Positions 17,342 to 26,634 of a stretch of 64,000 nt of DNA are shown here, piece after piece. The notes below the pieces were generated by a model. It saw nothing but the letters and a program-made list of their open reading frames with translations. It searched no databases and was not told the DNA's origin. Both the position numbers and the translations under genes were made by a program. Numbering within the stretch: position 1 is the first letter of the stretch; the number at the start of each line of letters is the position of its first letter. Source of the DNA: Acidobacteriota bacterium (GTDB taxonomy: Bacteria; Acidobacteriota; Terriglobia; Terriglobales; Acidobacteriaceae); contig JAJYBU010000004.1 in assembly GCA_021778845.1 (NCBI GenBank), forward strand, positions 62,001 to 126,000, given 5' to 3'.

Positions 17342-19000
17342 TCAGAGGTATAACACCCGATGCCCGGGACATTCCTGGGCTGCGTGTTCGACGAGCAGAT
17401 CGGGAAGTGCGTCTCCGTAGCGGGCCAGAAACCAGATGCCGCCAAGCAGGCGTTCCTGGAGGTGGCCATCCGGGTAGAGGCTGAGCATGATGGTCGTGGC
17501 GTGCTTGCACAGCGACTCTTCCCGCTGAAGCTCAAAGTTGGCGGCCATGCGGCGCAGGCGGTTCATCTGGTAGCGCATCTTGCTGGCCGAGACGCCAGCC
17601 GCGCGGCCGAGGTCCGGGCTCATCGCCGTCATGTATGCGGTCAGGGCGGTCAGTTCGGTGTCCAGAGCGTTGCCGGCGGCGGCAATCTTGCGCTTGCCCT
17701 CGATCGGCATGGTGCGGGCACCAAGGCGCAGAGCGAGCGCATCGGCGGTCTTGGCTTCGAGAACCTGCGGGAACTGCAACTCGTGCCGTGCCATGACGGC
17801 CGCTACCGAGGGCTCGATCAGGGTGGCCATGAGCCGCGGCAGAACCGGCGTAACGCGGCCCGGAATCCGATCATAGAGGACCTGCGATTGCGCAAAGTAG
17901 GCGACCTCCGCAGGGCCGCCGATGTAGGCAGCGGTAGGCAGAATGGCATCCTGAAAGACGGGCCGCAGCAGCGCGTTGGGGCTCAGGCGCTCTGGCTCGG
18001 CGGCGAGGATTTTGAGCAAATCTTCCGAAGAGTAAACATGTGCTCCGGCCTTCCACAGGCCGTCCGGGGTGCGGCGAAGGGGGTGGCGTGCAGAAGGATG
18101 GGTGTCGGTCGGTGCGTCGACCAGAAAGAGCAACGAGTGGGCCGGGGTAACCAGTACCTGAGCGTGATAGCCAGCGGCTTCAAGCTCCTGCGAGCGGGCC
18201 AGCAGAGCCGTCTCCAACTCATCTGCGCGCTCAATGGCAGCGCGCAGAACGCCGGCGCCAAGGGCATGAAACTCGCGCGTCGCTGCATCCATGACGATCA
18301 GGCCGTGCGCTGCAAAAATCTTCGTAAGCAGCCTCCCGAAGGCTCCTGCAAGCGTTGCGCCGGGCGTGTAACACTCACGCAACAGATCGCCGATGGGGGC
18401 ACCTCCGAGGAGTTCACTGGCATGGTCAAGCACCGACTCCAGATGCTGCCGCCCCTGCTCGTTGCCGCCGTCCACAGGGATAGCCCCAACCGGCTGCGGT
18501 CGCACGGACTTCAACCCGAGGCGCAGTGTTTCAACGTGGCTACGGGTCAGTAGCGCAAGCTGGTCGACCTCAGCGAGATCGTGGTCTTCGCTGGCCAGCC
18601 AGAAGATGGGAACATGCTCGCGGCCGCTCGTACGGGTCGCGTCCTGGGCCTTGCGGATCGCGGTAGCGGCCTTATGCAGCGTAAGCAGTTGGCCGCCGAA
18701 GAGGCCTACCTGCTGGCCGCTGACCACGGCTGCAGCACCCTGTTTCAGCCGCTCGATATTGGCGAGAACGGCTTCACCAGCGCCAAAGCTCGAAGCCTGC
18801 TCACGCAGTGCGGCGGCCAGGCGGGCGCGATGCGATTCCTCCAGCGTGGGCGAGGCGTTGGCCCAATCCATGGAGAATGGATTCGCCGGATACCAGCGGC
18901 GAAGAGCAGCAGCTTGAGGCGACGACGCCGCGTCCACGTAATCGCGGAAGAGGTCTGTGGTGCCGGGCAGCGCCGAGATGGGGTAACACTGGGAGTCCAT
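17342..19000 (-). CDS. bshC: Bacillithiol biosynthesis cysteine-adding enzyme BshC
   Basis: The 552-aa protein matches BshC in length and landmarks: an early loop MDSQCYPISALPGTTDLFRDYV, the motif VVSGQQVGLFGGQLLTLHKAATAIR near residue 115, and PIFWLASEDHDLAEVDQ. BshC is thought to add cysteine to GlcN-malate as the last step of bacillithiol synthesis; BshA and BshB are not in this window. Bacillithiol is a low-molecular-weight thiol used by Firmicutes and by some acidobacteria and Bacteroidetes. The DinB-fold protein at 12268 could be a thiol-dependent partner, but this is a guess. Confidence 0.9.
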   Translation of the reverse strand: MDSQCYPISALPGTTDLFRDYVDAASSPQAAALRRWYPANPFSMDWANASPTLEESHRARLAAALREQASSFGAGEAVLANIERLKQGAAAVVSGQQVGLFGGQLLTLHKAATAIRKAQDATRTSGREHVPIFWLASEDHDLAEVDQLALLTRSHVETLRLGLKSVRPQPVGAIPVDGGNEQGRQHLESVLDHASELLGGAPIGDLLRECYTPGATLAGAFGRLLTKIFAAHGLIVMDAATREFHALGAGVLRAAIERADELETALLARSQELEAAGYHAQVLVTPAHSLLFLVDAPTDTHPSARHPLRRTPDGLWKAGAHVYSSEDLLKILAAEPERLSPNALLRPVFQDAILPTAAYIGGPAEVAYFAQSQVLYDRIPGRVTPVLPRLMATLIEPSVAAVMARHELQFPQVLEAKTADALALRLGARTMPIEGKRKIAAAGNALDTELTALTAYMTAMSPDLGRAAGVSASKMRYQMNRLRRMAANFELQREESLCKHATTIMLSLYPDGHLQERLLGGIWFLARYGDALPDLLVEHAAQECPGHRVLYL

Positions 19001-19121
19001 GCAGCTCTTAGTCTCTCATCCTGAGTCTATTTGGATGCATGAACCGGGCCGTCGATGCAGCGAATCCTCGGAGCACTGCTCGGAATGGAAGCCGCCACCC
19101 GGGGTCGTGTACTGTACCGTT

Positions 19122-19793
19122 ATGGCCACGAAGAAATCGAGCACCCCAAAGAAGCAACTCTCCTCCGCAAAAGCCGCGACGCCCCGCGTTGCACAGAGAT
19201 CCATAGCCACCGCAGCGAAGCCCATGAAGCTGACCGGGCGCGGCCGAATCGTCTCGTCGCAGACGGTCTTCGAGGGCAACGTCTTCTGGGTGACGCGCGA
19301 CGGGGTGGTAGAGCCGGGCGGAGTGAAGGCGACGCGCGAGGTGATCCGCCACAACGGCTCGGTGGTGGTGCTGGCCGTGGATGCGGAGTCGAATCCGAAA
19401 GACCCGGGGATTCTGCTGATCCGGCAGTATCGCCACGCCGCCGGAAAGCTGATGCTGGAGTTGCCGGCTGGACGCATTGAGCCGGGCGAAAAGCTGATTC
19501 CCGCAGCCAAACGCGAACTCATCGAGGAGACCGGCTACCGCGCGAAGCGGTGGTCGAAGCACACCAACTACTACGCGAGCCCGGGTTTTCTGACCGAGAC
19601 CATGACCATCCTGCTGGCAGAGGGCCTGACGCTGGGCGAGGCGGAACCGGAGGACGACGAGAAGATCGAGGTGCACATGACGCCGCTCTCCGAGGTGCTG
19701 CGGCTGATCCATGCCGGCAAAATCGAGGACGGAAAGACGCTCATCGGCGTGTTGCTGTACGACTCGCTGCGTCGCTCCAGGAAAAAATTGTAA
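19122..19793 (+). CDS. Nudix hydrolase, ADP-ribose pyrophosphatase type
   Basis: The ATG at 19122 gives 223 aa; a longer frame upstream has no family residues. The first 45 residues are Lys/Ala/Ser-rich and probably disordered. The Nudix box reads GRIEPGEKLIPAAKRELIEETGYRA (about residues 124-148), and LPAG just before it plus VFEGNVFWVTRDGV ahead fit the ADP-ribose pyrophosphatase branch (NudF-like), which splits ADP-ribose to AMP and ribose-5-phosphate. Substrate is not proven. The gene is divergent from bshC (121 bases between starts). Confidence 0.85.
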   Translation: MATKKSSTPKKQLSSAKAATPRVAQRSIATAAKPMKLTGRGRIVSSQTVFEGNVFWVTRDGVVEPGGVKATREVIRHNGSVVVLAVDAESNPKDPGILLIRQYRHAAGKLMLELPAGRIEPGEKLIPAAKRELIEETGYRAKRWSKHTNYYASPGFLTETMTILLAEGLTLGEAEPEDDEKIEVHMTPLSEVLRLIHAGKIEDGKTLIGVLLYDSLRRSRKKL

Positions 19794-20003
19794 ACGGCGA
19801 TTTCGCTCGATACGACTTGCAGAAAGCTCTATTTTCTAAGCACTTAGACAGATCTGGCTCCCGCCGGGCACGCAGCCGGGAGCAGATTTACGTTGGGAAT
19901 CCGCAGTGATGGAGGGTTTTCAGGCCGCCTATCGGCCCGCAAATGCGTCATACAGATAACTTCCGGCCACGCGGGAGGCATTTCGAGCACGGTAAGGGAA
20001 CCC

Positions 20004-20219
20004 ATGGCACAGTACAAAGGCACGGTAAAGTGGTTCAACAACGCAAAGGGTTACGGCTTTCTGGGGCGTGAGGACGGTCCCGACGTCTTCGTCCACTACA
20101 GTTCCATCAAGTTGGATGGATACAAAACCCTGAAGGAGGGCGACGAGGTGGAGTTCGACGTCATTCAGGGAGCCAAGGGTCCACAGGCGGACAATGTCGT
20201 CCGCACGAAAGCTGTCTGA
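20004..20219 (+). CDS. Cold-shock protein (CspA family)
   Basis: The 71-aa protein begins [20 protein letters not shown] and contains the RNP motifs KGYGFL and VFVHYSSI, so it is a single cold-shock domain that binds single-stranded nucleic acid. The ATG is at 20004; the extended frame to 19893 is not coding. A 210-base stretch between the Nudix stop and this ATG could hold a structured leader, as csp mRNAs often have long 5' UTRs, but I cannot point to a specific cold-box. CACGGTAAGGGAACCC before the ATG contains the AAGGG-type ribosome-binding site. Confidence 0.93.
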   Translation: MAQYKGTVKWFNNAKGYGFLGREDGPDVFVHYSSIKLDGYKTLKEGDEVEFDVIQGAKGPQADNVVRTKAV

Positions 20220-20320
20220 CACGCCGGCCGGAGCGGTCTCCCGTCCGGCAGTCCATAGCCTTACAATCGAAGACGCCCCCGGGCCGTTGAGCACAGACGG
20301 TCACGGGCCCTGGGTCATCT

Positions 20321-22156
20321 ATGGACAACATTACCCTTGCTCGATTGCTTGATGAGACGGCTGCGCTGCTGGAGATCGATGCGGGGGATCCCTTTCGCAT
20401 CCGCTCCTATCGCCGTGCGGCCGAGGCTGTAGAGCAACAGACCACGCAGCTTGAGACGCTCGCCACGGCCGGCGCCGATCCGAAGGCGTTGCTCGCAATT
20501 TCCGGCATTGGCAAAGGCATGGCCGCCAACATCCGCGACCTCGTCGCGACTGGAACGATGCCCCTGCGCGAGGAGTTGCTGCAACGCTACAAGCCAACCA
20601 TGCTGGAGTTGCTGCGCCTGCCCGGCATGGGCCCGAAGACGGTTGCGCTGGTGTACTCCGCGCTCGGCGTGAGTGATATCGATGCGCTGGAAGAGGCGGC
20701 CAAGCGCGGCGATCTTCTGCCCCTGCCGCGCATGGGACAGAAGTTTACCGACAAACTGCTGAAGGGCATCGAGGACTATCGTAAAAACTCTTCGCGGTTT
20801 CGCATCGACGTCGCACGCCAGCATGCGGAGCGCATCAGCGAGCTGATCCGGAAGTTTCCGGGCATCGAGACGATCACTCCGGCAGGCTCACTGCGGCGCG
20901 GGCGCGAGAGCGTCGGCGACCTTGACCTGCTGGTGACGGGCCCGGCCTGCGAACCCGACGTGGTCGCCGCCGCTGTCGAGCATGTCGCGTCACTTCCACT
21001 CATCGACAAGCTGCTGGCCAAGGGGCAGAACAAGGTCAGTTTTACGCTGCGCAACAACCTGCAAGTAGATGTGCGGCTGCTGCCTCGCGCCAGCTACGGC
21101 GCAGCGCTGCAATACTTTACCGGATCGAAGATGCACAACGTGGCGCTGCGGCAGCGTGCCATCAAACGAGGGCTTACGCTGAGCGAGTATGCGCTGCTGC
21201 GGCTGGAGGACAACGTCGTCGTCGCAGCCGCCAGCGAGCAGGAGATCTACAACGCGCTCGACCTCGACTACATTCCGCCGGAGTTGCGCGAGAATAACGG
21301 CGAGATTGAGGCAGCCGCGAATCACACGCTGCCAAAGCTGATCGTGCGCGGCGATGTGCGCGGCGACCTGCACATGCACACCACCGAATCCGACGGCAGC
21401 AACTCGATCCGCGAGATGGCCGAGGCTGCCATCTCGCGCGGCCTCGAGTACATTGCCATCACCGACCACTCGAAGAATCTCGCGATGACCAACGGCATGG
21501 ACGATGAGCGCACGCTGGCCCATGCAAAGCGCATCCGCGAGGTCTCCGAAGAACTGGCGCAGGAGTTTGCCGCCAAGCGCGGGCCACAGTGGGCCCACTA
21601 TGAGCAGCGGCTGCGCGACAACAAGCCGGACGTGAAGCCACCCGCAGTTCCCTTCCGCATCCTCGCCGGCGTTGAGGTCGATATACTGCTTGACGGCTCG
21701 CTCGACCTGGCCGATGAGACGCTGGCGCAGTTGGATATCGTCGTCGCGAGCGTGCACTCCGGCTTCAACCAGACCGGCGAAGAGATGACCGCGCGCGTGC
21801 TGCGTGCGGCGGAGAATCGGTACGTCCACATCCTCGGGCATCCCACCGGACGCAAAGTGCTGCAGCGCGAGCCATACAAGATTGACCTTGCGAAACTGCT
21901 GCCCGCGGCAGCACGCCTCGGTGTTGCGGTGGAGCACAATGCTTCGCCAGCACGCGCAGACTTGAGTGACCTGCACCTGCGCCTGGCCAAGGAGCAGGGC
22001 TGCAAGATCGTCGTGAACACGGACGCGCACGCCACGGATCAACTCGACCAGCTCGACGACGGCATCGTGCAGCTGCGGCGCGCCTGGTTGAGCGCGTCGG
22101 ACCTGCTCAATACTCGGCCTGTCGACGAAATGCTGATGGCGCTGCGACGAAGATGA
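20321..22156 (+). CDS. polX: Family X DNA polymerase with PHP exonuclease domain (PolX)
   Basis: The 611-aa protein combines helix-hairpin-helix DNA-binding segments (ISGIGKGMAANIRD, LPGMGPKTVALVYS), a Pol X catalytic core with GSLRRGRESVGDLDLLV (Asp pair), and a C-terminal PHP domain with DLHMHTTESDGSNSI, IAITDHSKN and HPTGR. Bacterial PolX enzymes are gap-filling repair polymerases with 3'-5' exonuclease/AP-endonuclease activity in the PHP domain. The length is a little above the common 570-580 aa; the extra residues appear as an insert in the PHP part (about residues 405-460). Confidence 0.93.
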   Translation: MDNITLARLLDETAALLEIDAGDPFRIRSYRRAAEAVEQQTTQLETLATAGADPKALLAISGIGKGMAANIRDLVATGTMPLREELLQRYKPTMLELLRLPGMGPKTVALVYSALGVSDIDALEEAAKRGDLLPLPRMGQKFTDKLLKGIEDYRKNSSRFRIDVARQHAERISELIRKFPGIETITPAGSLRRGRESVGDLDLLVTGPACEPDVVAAAVEHVASLPLIDKLLAKGQNKVSFTLRNNLQVDVRLLPRASYGAALQYFTGSKMHNVALRQRAIKRGLTLSEYALLRLEDNVVVAAASEQEIYNALDLDYIPPELRENNGEIEAAANHTLPKLIVRGDVRGDLHMHTTESDGSNSIREMAEAAISRGLEYIAITDHSKNLAMTNGMDDERTLAHAKRIREVSEELAQEFAAKRGPQWAHYEQRLRDNKPDVKPPAVPFRILAGVEVDILLDGSLDLADETLAQLDIVVASVHSGFNQTGEEMTARVLRAAENRYVHILGHPTGRKVLQREPYKIDLAKLLPAAARLGVAVEHNASPARADLSDLHLRLAKEQGCKIVVNTDAHATDQLDQLDDGIVQLRRAWLSASDLLNTRPVDEMLMALRRR

Positions 22157-22187
22157 CGGTTGCGGCTCGCGTTATTCTGAGGAGACG

Positions 22188-22781
22188 ATGCCAGACCTTG
22201 AACTCCAACTCGCGCCACCGCCTGACCACAACCGGCTGATTCCGAAACTACTCGTCGCAGCACTCGTGATGATCGTGGTAGGCGTGGCCGTCTTCCTGCT
22301 GAATCCCCGCAAGACCGCGGAGATTTCCATACAGAAGATTGACCTCTTTGCAACGCACACAGAGTTCACCGCCATGCCCAGCGCCAGTCATCTCATCGGC
22401 GCACTCCCAACCTCCGAAGACGATGTGTACGTCGTCGCAACGCTTCGAATCACGGACAAACTGCGGCTGCCAATCTTTCTCGCAACAGCCTCTGCCACCC
22501 TGACCACAGCCGATGGAGCGACGGTCGAAGCCACCGTCATCTCTCCGCTCGATCTGCCGCGTCTGGAAGTAACATTCCCGCAGTTGCTTCCGCTGGTGAG
22601 TCCACCCGCCGCGCCGCCGATCCGCTTCGAGGATGCAGTGACTCCGGGCGCTACGCGCGTGGGCACCGTCGTGCTGCTATTTCCGCAGACATCGGAGAAA
22701 GCGTGGAAGGCGAAGAAGTCCGCGACGCTGACGATCCAACTGGCGCATGATGCAGCGCCCATCACGATTCCGTTGCAATAG
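22188..22781 (+). CDS. Membrane-anchored protein of unknown function
   Basis: I do not recognise this 197-aa protein. It has a short cytoplasmic start, one membrane anchor (about residues 22-42, LLVAALVMIVVGVAVFLL) and a soluble outer domain with beta-strand-like segments (VYVVATLRITDKLRL, VGTVVLLFPQTSEKAW). The outer part resembles immunoglobulin-like DUF domains that measure protein stability, but no signature is diagnostic. It begins 31 bases after polX, so it may share the transcript, and converges with the coiled-coil protein at 22844. Confidence 0.6.
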   Translation: MPDLELQLAPPPDHNRLIPKLLVAALVMIVVGVAVFLLNPRKTAEISIQKIDLFATHTEFTAMPSASHLIGALPTSEDDVYVVATLRITDKLRLPIFLATASATLTTADGATVEATVISPLDLPRLEVTFPQLLPLVSPPAAPPIRFEDAVTPGATRVGTVVLLFPQTSEKAWKAKKSATLTIQLAHDAAPITIPLQ

Positions 22782-22796
22782 AGCCAGACGCAGCAA

Positions 22797-22823
22797 GGGC
22801 TGCGCAGACTCGCCGCGCAGCCC
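22797..22823. terminator. Hairpin between two convergent genes, likely bidirectional terminator
   Basis: A perfect 9-bp stem, GGGCTGCGC pairing with GCGCAGCCC, encloses a nine-base loop (22806-22814). It lies in the 62 bases between the convergent stops at 22781 and 22844. No clear U-tract follows on either strand, so it could also slow polymerase rather than stop it alone. Confidence 0.6.
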
Positions 22824-22843
22824 CTGGGTAGGTGAAAAGTAAA

Positions 22844-23713
22844 CTACGGAACTGCGATGGGTTCAGGCGAACTCTTCGGCGTGCTGAGATAGCCGGTCAC
22901 CGTCTTCTTGCCAATGTTGTTCACCACGATCTCGAACAATGCTGGCGTCTTTCCAGAGTAGAACTGAATCGGCTCATCGATGTTCTTATCCTTCTTCTCG
23001 ATGGTCCGGTCGTCAGAGCTGACAGTCAGCGTGAACTTGGAATGCTTCATGTCCACCTTCCGCAACTGTAGTTTGATCGTGCCGACATTCTTCGCCGGTG
23101 CGCCCTTATCGAGCGTGAACTCGTAATAATTCCGGTCGCCCTTGTGCTTCAGCTCTTCCAGTTCGCTATGGTTGGTCGCAATCAGACCGCTCATCACGCC
23201 AGCATCGCCCATCACGCGCGTTAACTGCGTCTTGGTCGCTGCAAGATCGGCCTGTGTGCTGGCCACATCGGTCTTCACCCCGCCCACATCAGTCTTCACG
23301 TGGGAGACATCAGACTGCACCGCGCCAACCTTCTGCTCTGTCGCCTGCTGCTCACGTGCCAGCCTCGCCGTCTGGGCCTTGGTCTTCTGCTGCTCGGCCA
23401 CCAGCGCATCCGACTTGTCCTCAAGCTGCTTCTGCGTGAGACCCACGCTCTGGGCCAGCGCCTGCCCCTGAGCCTTCATGCGCTCGTTCGTATCGTCGAC
23501 CCTCTCCGACAGCGCCGCGTTCTGCTGCGTTACGGCTGCAAGTTTTCCCTGAGCATCCGAGAGATGATTCTGCAAAGTGAAGGACCATATCAAGCCAATC
23601 AAGGCGACCAGCAGCGCAACAACCGATACGCCCACAAGCCATGCCGCCGGCTGCACATAGTCATGCCCCTGCGTCCCTACTTCCGTGTTTTCCTTGTCGT
23701 CGAAAAAGCTCAT
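22844..23713 (-). CDS. Membrane-anchored coiled-coil protein
   Basis: The 289-aa protein has one membrane segment near residues 25-50 (GVSVVALLVALIGLIWSFTL). This is followed by a long alpha-helical coiled coil (residues about 52-180) rich in Gln, Lys, Ala and Thr, with heptad-like VKTDVGGVKTDVASTQADL repeats, and then a beta-rich C-terminal domain of about 100 residues. The layout resembles proteins in which a coiled-coil stalk displays a sensor domain, but I cannot name the domain. No partner gene is next to it. Confidence 0.6.
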   Translation of the reverse strand: MSFFDDKENTEVGTQGHDYVQPAAWLVGVSVVALLVALIGLIWSFTLQNHLSDAQGKLAAVTQQNAALSERVDDTNERMKAQGQALAQSVGLTQKQLEDKSDALVAEQQKTKAQTARLAREQQATEQKVGAVQSDVSHVKTDVGGVKTDVASTQADLAATKTQLTRVMGDAGVMSGLIATNHSELEELKHKGDRNYYEFTLDKGAPAKNVGTIKLQLRKVDMKHSKFTLTVSSDDRTIEKKDKNIDEPIQFYSGKTPALFEIVVNNIGKKTVTGYLSTPKSSPEPIAVP

Positions 23714-23902
23714 CCGTTACGTTCCTCCTTGCAGGTGTGCTCTCTGAGCATCGCCTCGCTCATAAGATGCAGATTTCGCTCGGATGTAGACGCAAAAAGC
23801 GACCAAAACGAGACCGTGACGTCTCATTTTACGGCGCTTAGCCGTCCTGCCATGCATATCGTATAGCGATGTACCCACTGACGCACTCTCATTCGCCTGA
23901 TA

Positions 23903-25003
23903 ATGAAAGCTATGAGCGTGATGAATTCCAGCTCCAACCCAGGGCTGATCCCGGATTTTGCGTCCAATATATCCCCACATTCGGCCTCGAATGTAGCTCC
24001 CGATGTTGTCGTTGTCGGAGCCGGGCTGATTGGCCTGGCCATTGCGCTGGAGTTGAACGACCGCGGCGCCTCCGTCACCGTCGTTGACCACGGCCGGAGT
24101 CTCTCCGAGGCGTCCACGGCCGCCGCCGGAATGCTCGCCGTCGATGACCCACACAACCCTCCGGAGCTCGCCGCCCTGTCCCGGCTGAGCTCCCAACGCT
24201 ACCCCGCCTTTCTCCGCCGCATCGAAGCCCTCTCCGGCATCGCCGTTCCCTTCCAAACCGAAACCACCGTGCAGTACATGGCCGATGGCACGACAATGCG
24301 CCTCGCGGAGCACTCCATCGATCCGCGCCAGCTCGCCGCTGCGCTACTGGCTGCTGTAAAGGCTACGCCCATTCGCCTGCTTGAGAAGACGCGAATCGCT
24401 GCCGCCGACGATACGCTCCACGGTATGCAGCTTCGTCTGAGCTCAGGCGTGGAGCTCTCTTCGCGAGCGTTGATCTACGCTGCCGGAGCGTGGACCTCTG
24501 AGGTCATGACCACCTTGCACAGTGACTCCATCTCGATCGCACCGCGCAAGGGACAGATGCTGCGCGTACGTCTGCCGTCCGCGCTGCCGCTCGACGAAGT
24601 TCATCGCAGTGAGCGGGTTTACATCGTTCCACGCACGCGCGGCCCCCAGGCTGGAACCGCGCTGATCGGCGCCACGGTGGAGAACGCCGGGTTCGATACC
24701 ACCGTTCGCACCGAGGATCTGGACAGTCTGCGTGCTCTCGCCGCGCAGTTGCTGCCAGCCTTCGCATCCGCCACCGAGGCTCCGCTGGTGGAATCCTGGG
24801 CAGGTCTGCGTCCCGCCACCCCCGATGGCCTTCCGGTCCTCGGAGCCTGCGCCCGCACCGGCCAGTTCATCGCCAGCGGGCACTATCGCAACGGGATTCT
24901 GCAGGCACCAGCAACCGCCCTGGTCCTCGCGGATCTGCTCGATGGAAAGCCACCCAGCGTGGATATCACGGCACTCTCGCCAAACCGTTTCGCACGCAGT
25001 TAG
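23903..25003 (+). CDS. Glycine oxidase-like FAD-dependent amine oxidase (ThiO-type)
   Basis: The protein is 366 aa. A dinucleotide motif VVVGAGLIGLAIALEL (about residues 36-51) marks an FAD-binding DAO-fold oxidase, and the family signature ESWAGLRPATPDGLPVLG near residues 292-309 followed by GHYRNGILQAPAT fits glycine oxidase ThiO. ThiO makes dehydroglycine for thiazole synthesis, but no thi genes are nearby. The N-terminal 30 residues before the Rossmann fold are unusual and polar; starts at 23903, 23912 and 23921 are all possible. Confidence 0.83.
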   Translation: MKAMSVMNSSSNPGLIPDFASNISPHSASNVAPDVVVVGAGLIGLAIALELNDRGASVTVVDHGRSLSEASTAAAGMLAVDDPHNPPELAALSRLSSQRYPAFLRRIEALSGIAVPFQTETTVQYMADGTTMRLAEHSIDPRQLAAALLAAVKATPIRLLEKTRIAAADDTLHGMQLRLSSGVELSSRALIYAAGAWTSEVMTTLHSDSISIAPRKGQMLRVRLPSALPLDEVHRSERVYIVPRTRGPQAGTALIGATVENAGFDTTVRTEDLDSLRALAAQLLPAFASATEAPLVESWAGLRPATPDGLPVLGACARTGQFIASGHYRNGILQAPATALVLADLLDGKPPSVDITALSPNRFARS

Positions 25004-25116
25004 CAGCAATAGGCAGATGTCCCGAGACCAACCGATATTCGGCCGGTCTTCGTGACAACGCCTTCGCCAGTGTTCGATAATCGCGGAAGCTGTGCGCAAA
25101 AAGGAGAACTGCATCC

Positions 25117-26268
25117 ATGTCCACCATTGCTCCCCGGGGCCTGCAAGACGTCATCGCCAACGATTCCTCCATCTGTTTTATCGACGGCGGCAAGGGAATT
25201 CTGTCTTACCGCGGCATCGACATCCACGAGTTGGCGCAAAAGTCGTCGTTCGAAGAGACAACCTTCCTGCTCTGGAACGGTGCGCTGCCCACGGCTGCGC
25301 AGCTCAACGACTTCTCGCATCAACTCGCAGCGGCGCGGCAGCTACCCGACGATGTGATTGCCTTTCTCCGCCAGTTGCCCAGGACCGCCTCGCCCATGGA
25401 GGTCCTCCGCACCGCCGTCTCCCTGCTCTCCATCTATGATCCCGATGAGAAGTCCGTGGCGCACGATGCCAACGTTCGCAAAAGCTTCCGCCTGACCGCG
25501 CAGATTGCGATGATCATTGCGTGCTTCGACCGCATCCGCAAGGGCAAGGAAATCGTCAAGCCGGACACCTCGCTCTCGCACGCCGCCAACTTCCTCTGGT
25601 TGCTCAATGGAGAGAAGCCTTCCGAGACGGCCACCCGCGCGCTCGACGTCGCACTCGTCCTGCACGCCGACCACGAACTCAATGCCAGCACGTTCGCCGC
25701 CCGCGTCATTGCGGCAACGCTCTCAGACCTGCACTCGGCCATCACCGGTGCCATTGGAGCACTCAAGGGACCACTGCATGGCGGTGCCAACGAGGCCGTG
25801 ATGCACCTGCTCTACGCCGTCGACAAGGCGGGCGAGGATCCCGTCGAGCACGTTCGCAAGATGATGGCGAACAAGGAGAAGATCTCCGGCTTCGGCCACC
25901 GCGTCTACACCACCGAAGATCCGCGCGCCACGCATCTGCGCCGCATGTCCGAGGACCTCGGCAAGGACGCCAATCCGAAGTGGTACGAGATGTCGCGCAA
26001 GATCGAGCTGTTCGTCAAAGCCGAGAAGAAGCTCAACGCCAACGTGGACTTCTATTCCGCGAGCACATACACCACGCTGGGCATCGATATTGATCTCTTC
26101 ACTCCAATCTTCGCCATGAGCCGCATCGCAGGCTGGTGCGCGCATGTGATCGAGCAGCAGGATGACAACCGGCTGATCCGGCCGCGCGCCAACTACACGG
26201 GGCCAGCCTACCCTGCACCGTACCTCCCCATGGAGCAGCGCACATTGACGGACAAGCCCGGCGCCTGA
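25117..26268 (+). CDS. gltA: Citrate synthase, short type II form
   Basis: The 383-aa protein has citrate synthase hallmarks: ILSYRGIDIHELA near residue 30, HGGANEAVMHLL with the catalytic histidine, GFGHRVYTTEDPRA with the second histidine, and a late Asp in VDFYSASTYTTLGID. The short size matches the dimeric Gram-positive/acidobacterial group (type II). It condenses oxaloacetate with acetyl-CoA. AAAGGAG lies about ten bases ahead of the ATG at 25117. The following 3' region has two very strong hairpins. Confidence 0.93.
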   Translation: MSTIAPRGLQDVIANDSSICFIDGGKGILSYRGIDIHELAQKSSFEETTFLLWNGALPTAAQLNDFSHQLAAARQLPDDVIAFLRQLPRTASPMEVLRTAVSLLSIYDPDEKSVAHDANVRKSFRLTAQIAMIIACFDRIRKGKEIVKPDTSLSHAANFLWLLNGEKPSETATRALDVALVLHADHELNASTFAARVIAATLSDLHSAITGAIGALKGPLHGGANEAVMHLLYAVDKAGEDPVEHVRKMMANKEKISGFGHRVYTTEDPRATHLRRMSEDLGKDANPKWYEMSRKIELFVKAEKKLNANVDFYSASTYTTLGIDIDLFTPIFAMSRIAGWCAHVIEQQDDNRLIRPRANYTGPAYPAPYLPMEQRTLTDKPGA

Positions 26269-26285
26269 TCCCCACCGCTGGCTCA

Positions 26286-26317
26286 ACGGGCTGGATGCCA
26301 GACGGCATTCAGCCCGT
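26286..26317 (+). terminator. Strong hairpin after citrate synthase, probable terminator
   Basis: A 14-bp stem (26286-26299 with 26304-26317, one G·T wobble) holds a four-base loop AGAC. It begins 18 bases after the citrate synthase stop. The stem is very stable, but only a weak pyrimidine run (TCCTCATT) follows rather than a long T-tract. It is followed 18 bases later by a second, longer perfect inverted repeat. Confidence 0.65.
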
Positions 26318-26334
26318 CCTCATTGCAGCCACCA

Positions 26335-26386
26335 GGGCTCTGGGATCGATGAGCTTGCGTACCGGTGCTCATCGATCCCAGAGCCC
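26335..26386. repeat. 20-bp perfect inverted repeat with a 12-base spacer
   Basis: Positions 26335-26354 and 26367-26386 are exact reverse complements (20/20); the spacer is TTGCGTACCGGT. The left arm starts GGGCTCTGG and ends GATGAGC. It lies between citrate synthase and phosphoketolase, which converge here (stops at 26268 and 26635). It could act as a terminator for the phosphoketolase transcript, a protein-binding palindrome, or a repeat-type element. No other copy is visible in the window. Confidence 0.8.
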
Positions 26387-26634
26387 ACCGAGCATCCGTC
26401 GCTGCGGAACATCGTTCGCGCGACCAGCTTGCCGCAGCCGGTCAGCATACGCAATATTTTTTTCAGGGGAGCAAAAGGGACAGTCACTCCATCTACCCCA
26501 TGCAATGCTTCAGCCATGGCACATGCGGCGTCAGCTTTCTGCAGCGATTACGCTGCCGCATCGAACCTGCCCGTGGCTGGCATCCTCGCGATGTCTCCTT
26601 GCCTCAGCAGGTCCACGCAGTGAATAGAATCCCC
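26387..26634. other. Intergenic stretch without recognisable gene
   Basis: These 248 bases follow the inverted repeat and lie directly behind the phosphoketolase stop. A run of seven T (near 26458) and a GGGACAG/ TCACTCC pair are visible, but no frame reads like a known protein on either strand. I see only spacer sequence here. Confidence 0.5.
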
